36,548 nucleotides of DNA from Streptomyces sp. YIM 98790. GTDB taxonomy: Bacteria > Actinomycetota > Actinomycetes > Streptomycetales > Streptomycetaceae. The stretch spans positions 1 to 36,548 of the forward strand of contig NZ_WTLH01000032.1 of NCBI RefSeq assembly GCF_011421595.1, in the 5' to 3' direction. Shown in pieces: positions 33,581 to 36,548 of the stretch; within the stretch, counting starts at the first letter, position 1; the number at the start of each line of letters is the position of its first letter. A program made the translations under genes and the position numbers. The notes below the pieces were generated by a model. The model saw nothing but the letters and a program-made list of their open reading frames with translations. It did not search any database and was not told where the DNA came from.

Positions 33581-33627
33581 GCGCTGCGTTGCGCGGTGGC
33601 CGCGCGGGCCGCCGCGCAACGCGGCGC
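33581..33627 (-). terminator. Terminator of the solute-binding protein gene
   Basis: GCGCTGCGTTGCGCGG (33581-33596) pairs with CCGCGCAACGCGGCGC (33612-33627), 16 pairs with one wobble. It lies 43 bases after the minus-strand stop at 33670. Together with the adjacent hairpin it separates two converging genes. Confidence 0.75.
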
Positions 33628-33669
33628 AGTCGGCCCGCGGAACCGGCAGAGGCGCCGGCACAGGCGCCG

Positions 33670-35307
33670 TCAGAGGCGGTCGAGCTCCCAGAGGCGGAAG
33701 ATGCCTCCGGCGTCGCGCAGGTTCTGCAGTCCGGTGATCTCGCGGACCGCCACGGTGATCTGCCAGTCCTGCCAGATCGGGATCACCACCGCGTCCTCGG
33801 CGGCGAGCGCCTGGATCTCCCGGAACAGGTCGGTGGTGCTGCCGCGCTGCGGCTGCCCCTTGGTCTCGGCGACGAGCTGCGCGAGCCGGGCGTTGGCGTA
33901 CCCGTGGGAGAGGACCGAGTCCTCCAGCAGCAGCGGGGCGGTGTAGGTGTCGGGGTCGGAGAAGTCCGGCCGCCAGCCCACGAAGTAGGAGTCGATGTCC
34001 CCGGCCTGGAGAGCGCCGAAGATCTCGCCGAAGCTCTGGAACTCCTGCACGGTGATCTCGAAGATGCCGTCCGCCTCCAGCATCGCGTCGACGAACGCGG
34101 CCTCCTCGGCGTGCACCTGGCCCGCGTAGCCCAAGTTCAGCGCGATGGGCAGGTCGTAGCCCGCGTCCTCCAGGCTGCCGCGGACGTCCTCCGGGCCGGT
34201 CTCGGCGTACAGGTCGTAGTAGGGCGTGCCGTGCCCGGCGACGCCGACCGGGATCAGCGAGTAGGCCGGCTCCACGGTGTCCAGCCGGACCTGGGAGGAG
34301 ATGGCGTCCCGGTCCAGCAGCGCGGCCAGGGCCCGGCGCACCGCCTTGTCACCGGTGGGGCCGGGGCCGTTCACGCCGTTGATCAGCATCCGGACCGAGA
34401 ACCCGGTGGTCTCCTCGTACCGGATGGTGGCGTCGTTGCGGTCCACGGCCACGATGTCCTCGGCCGCCATCTGCCCCGCGTTGACGTCGATCTCCCGCTT
34501 CTCCCAGGCCTCCTTCAGCTCCTCCGGGCCCGCGTAGTAGCGGATGGTGGCGGGCAGCCTGGGCCCCTTCACGGCGCCCTTGTAGTCGGGATTGGGCACC
34601 AGCTCGGCAAAGCCGGGAGTGCCGGTCTCCTCGTCGACCTCGGCGTAGTCCTTGAGCACATAGGGTCCGGAGCCGGTTGCCTCGCCGTCCTCCCGGGGCG
34701 CGTCCAGCGGGTACTCCTCGCGGTCCACGATGGAACCCGCGCCGCCCGCCAGCACATACGGGAAGGTGACGTCCGGCTCGGCCAGCTCGAAGATCACGTC
34801 CTGCCCGTCGGTGCGCACCGCCTCGACGCCCTGCAGCAGGCTGATCGGGCCGCTGTAGGCGAACCGGTCGGCCTCCGGGATGGACTCGTCCTCGGCCTCC
34901 TCCTCGGCCCGCTGCGCCATGGCCTGGATGCGCTCGATGGAGAACTTCACGTCCTCGGCGGTGACGGCCCGGCCGGAGGAGAAGCGCAGGCCCTCGCGGA
35001 GCGTGCAGCGGTAGACCTGGTAGGCCTTGTCGGTGAACTCGCACGACTTGGCGGCGTCCGGGACCGGGGTGTCCGAACCCGAGCTGAGGGTGAGCAGCCC
35101 CTGGAAGAGGTTGCTGTACAGATCCCATGAGCCGGCGCTGTAGCTCGCCCCCGGGTCGAGGGATTCGGCCCGGTCCGTCACGCCGACCACGATCGGCTTC
35201 TCGTTCCCGGCGTCGGAACGCAGAACCAGCCAGCCTCCGACTGCGCCCACTACCAGGACGCCGGCCAGCAGTATGCCTATGCCCCCTTTGGCGCTGATCG
35301 CTCGCAC
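33670..35307 (-). CDS. Extracellular solute-binding protein, family 5 (peptide/nickel type), membrane-anchored
   Basis: 545 residues from a GTG at 35307 (AAGGGG nine bases upstream). The N-terminus is MRAISAKGGIGILLAGVLVV: one hydrophobic helix (about 8-29) with no lipobox Cys, so a signal anchor. The family 5 fold follows: PIVVGVTDRAESLDPGASYS, DLYSNLFQGLLTLSSGSDTP, LREGLRFSSGRAVTAEDVKF, ATGSGPYVLKDYAEV, NGVNGPGPTGDKAVRRALAA, DIDSYFVGWRPDFSDPDTYT and PIWQDWQITVAVREITGLQN. Such proteins capture oligopeptides or similar solutes for Opp/Dpp-type importers. No permease or ATPase is adjacent, so it works with a distant transporter or acts as an extracytoplasmic receptor. Confidence 0.92.
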   Translation of the reverse strand: MRAISAKGGIGILLAGVLVVGAVGGWLVLRSDAGNEKPIVVGVTDRAESLDPGASYSAGSWDLYSNLFQGLLTLSSGSDTPVPDAAKSCEFTDKAYQVYRCTLREGLRFSSGRAVTAEDVKFSIERIQAMAQRAEEEAEDESIPEADRFAYSGPISLLQGVEAVRTDGQDVIFELAEPDVTFPYVLAGGAGSIVDREEYPLDAPREDGEATGSGPYVLKDYAEVDEETGTPGFAELVPNPDYKGAVKGPRLPATIRYYAGPEELKEAWEKREIDVNAGQMAAEDIVAVDRNDATIRYEETTGFSVRMLINGVNGPGPTGDKAVRRALAALLDRDAISSQVRLDTVEPAYSLIPVGVAGHGTPYYDLYAETGPEDVRGSLEDAGYDLPIALNLGYAGQVHAEEAAFVDAMLEADGIFEITVQEFQSFGEIFGALQAGDIDSYFVGWRPDFSDPDTYTAPLLLEDSVLSHGYANARLAQLVAETKGQPQRGSTTDLFREIQALAAEDAVVIPIWQDWQITVAVREITGLQNLRDAGGIFRLWELDRL

Positions 35308-35492
35308 CCCGACGTGCCCCTTCTTGGTCAAGACCTGTTGCGAGCTCAGCCAACCACAGCGCGACCCCCCATGCACCAGCCGTATCACAACGGACCGGCC
35401 ACAACTCAGGGTGTGATCGCACGGCTACTTGGGCACCCGGCTCACCGGATGACGCCCACGGGGACGGCTGTCGCGGCCCCCGTGGGCGGCGC

Positions 35493-36047
35493 TCACTCCA
35501 GTACCGTACCGGGTACCTCGATCCGGAACTCCACCTGCACCGGACTGCCGCTCATGGTGACGGTGACGCGCTGCTCGCCGAGCTGCGGCGCGTAGACGGC
35601 CAGCAGATAGTCGCCGAGCTCCGGGGCCTGCAGCCGGAAGGCGCCGTCCGGGGCGCTGCGGGTCTTGGCGATCTGCCGGCCGCCGCGGTTGCGGGCCAGT
35701 GTGACCACGGCGCGGGGCAGGGCCACCCCGAAGGCGTCGCAGACGGTGCCGTGGATGAGCAGGTCCTCCTCGGAGACGGCGGTGCCCACGGTGGCCCCGG
35801 CCGCTCCCTCCGGGCCGGCGGCACCGGTGGTGCCGGGCGAACCGGTGGTGCCGCTGTCGATGAAGTCGATGCCGTCGATGCCGTCGATGGTGTCCATGGC
35901 GCCGTGTCCCCCCGTGCCGATGCCGTTGCTGCCGTTACTGCCGCCGCTGCCGTCTCTGCCGCTGTCGCTGTCGCCGCCCGTCCCGGGGCCGCCGCCCCGC
36001 TGCGCGGCGGCGCCCTCGTCGCCGCCGCGCGAGAGGGAGTCCGACAT
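35493..36047 (-). CDS. Carboxypeptidase-regulatory-like (Ig-like beta) domain protein
   Basis: 184 residues from the ATG at 36047 (GAGGAG eight bases upstream). The first 90 residues are disordered: Gly/Ser/Asn-rich, with SGGSNGSNGIGTGG and MDTIDGIDGIDFIDS from hexanucleotide repeats. From about residue 95 is a single beta domain: EEDLLIHGTVCDAFGVALPR, AVVTLARNRGGRQIAKTRSA, PDGAFRLQAPELGDYLLAVY and QRVTVTMSGSPVQVEFRIEV. This is the carboxypeptidase regulatory-like fold seen in surface and modular proteins. There is no signal peptide or membrane helix, so it appears cytoplasmic. Function unknown; it may be a protein-interaction module. Confidence 0.85.
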   Translation of the reverse strand: MSDSLSRGGDEGAAAQRGGGPGTGGDSDSGRDGSGGSNGSNGIGTGGHGAMDTIDGIDGIDFIDSGTTGSPGTTGAAGPEGAAGATVGTAVSEEDLLIHGTVCDAFGVALPRAVVTLARNRGGRQIAKTRSAPDGAFRLQAPELGDYLLAVYAPQLGEQRVTVTMSGSPVQVEFRIEVPGTVLE

Positions 36048-36320
36048 TCCCCACACTCCTCATCTCGTCCGCTGTCCGGTCACCCTGTCCGCGCCCGTGC
36101 TGCCGTCATGGTCATTGCTGCCGTTGTCCGTCCGGTCGTCCCACCGGTGTCCGCTCCGCCGCCGGGAAGCCCTCCGCTCCGGCTGCCGGCGGGCCCGCGG
36201 CCCCACGCCGCGGTACCGGTGCCCAGATGTTGCCGTCTCGTTATCCAAGGACACCAGCGTGGCCCGAATAGTTGACTGACAGAAGAGCGAAAGAAGAACA
36301 GCTTTCCACTCGGACGGGGG

Positions 36321-36548
36321 TCAGGCCCGGGTGGAGGCCAAGGTGACGACCGTGATGTCCGGATCTGCCCCGACTCGTACCGGTGGGCCCCAGGCTCCGG
36401 CCCCGCGGGTGACATAGAGCTGGGTGTCGCCGTAACGCTCCAGTCCGGCGACCGTGGGATTGGCCAGCGCGGCCAGATACGGGCCCGGCCAGAGCTGGCC
36501 GCCGTGGGTGTGCCCGGAGAGCTGGAGATCCACGCCGTAGTCCACGGC
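36321..36548 (-). CDS. Metallophosphoesterase, C-terminal part (runs off the window)
   Basis: Minus-strand frame entering from the right edge and stopping at 36321 (about 76 residues). It has DYGVDLQLSGHTHGGQLWPG, the GHTHGGQ metal-binding motif of calcineurin-like phosphoesterases near their C-terminus, then NPTVAGLERYGDTQLYVTRG and GAGAWGPPVRVGADPDITVV. This resembles the YkuE/UDP-diacylglucosamine-hydrolase-like membrane phosphoesterases. The remainder lies outside the window, so subfamily and membrane segments cannot be judged. Confidence 0.9.
   Translation of the reverse strand, partial: AVDYGVDLQLSGHTHGGQLWPGPYLAALANPTVAGLERYGDTQLYVTRGAGAWGPPVRVGADPDITVVTLASTRA

Noticed and set aside
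36055-36320. Plus- and minus-strand open frames between the last two genes
   Set aside because: These are short Arg/Pro-rich frames without starts or ribosome sites; the stretch reads as ordinary intergenic DNA upstream of the gene starting at 36047, with no convincing promoter found by eye.

Overview
The window is a very GC-rich chromosomal segment with strong third-position GC bias, GTG and TTG starts, TANNNT -10 boxes and long hairpin terminators. Gene content and order (nucleoside uptake and salvage, nonulosonic-acid cell-wall genes, an acyl-CoA mutase, then sdhCDAB) fit a Streptomyces or close relative, and from memory resemble the S. coelicolor region running from the add gene to the sdh operon. 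No phage, insertion sequence, CRISPR array, tRNA or rRNA was seen; this looks like core or near-core chromosome.

Layout: (1) 1-2.1 kb: the end of an unknown gene, a small secreted protein and adenosine deaminase (add). (2) 2.2-4.6 kb: a divergent LysR regulator and MFS exporter. (3) 4.7-6.5 kb: a large membrane-anchored repeat protein. (4) 6.6-8.6 kb: an MgtE magnesium channel, preceded by a short Pro/Arg leader peptide and followed by what looks like the isolated N-terminal domain of a NACHT ATPase. (5) 8.8-16 kb: a nucleoside operon (BMP-type lipoprotein, double-ATPase, two permeases, cytidine deaminase, thymidine phosphorylase). (6) 16.1-17.5 kb: an M20 amidohydrolase. (7) 17.7-22.6 kb: a four-gene operon for a nonulosonic-acid (sialic acid/Kdn-like) polymer. 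(8) 22.8-25.5 kb: an orphan acyl-CoA mutase large subunit and an ECF sigma factor. (9) 26.1-29.5 kb: succinate dehydrogenase sdhCDAB. (10) 29.6-36.5 kb: a VOC protein, a GlcD-like flavoprotein, a membrane protein/DCC protein/TetR operon with paired operators, a family 5 solute-binding protein, a carboxypeptidase-regulatory-like protein and a metallophosphoesterase fragment.

How it works together: the lipoprotein, ATPase and permeases should import nucleosides, which add, cdd and deoA then catabolise. The promoters of add, the ATPase operon and the lipoprotein share a 12-bp palindrome, CTACGCGCGTAG, which suggests one regulator for uptake and breakdown. The 17.7-22.6 kb operon encodes synthesis, dephosphorylation, CMP-activation and probably polymerisation of a nonulosonic acid, consistent with the teichulosonic acid known from Streptomyces walls.

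Best leads: the mgtE leader peptide, which resembles enteric MgtL in composition; the shared nucleoside operator; a non-canonical ATC start inferred for the ABC ATPase; the truncated NACHT-type N-terminal domain; a NeuB enzyme lacking its C-terminal SAF domain; and a TetR switch with two perfect 14-bp operators flanking its promoter. All readings are by eye, with no database search.
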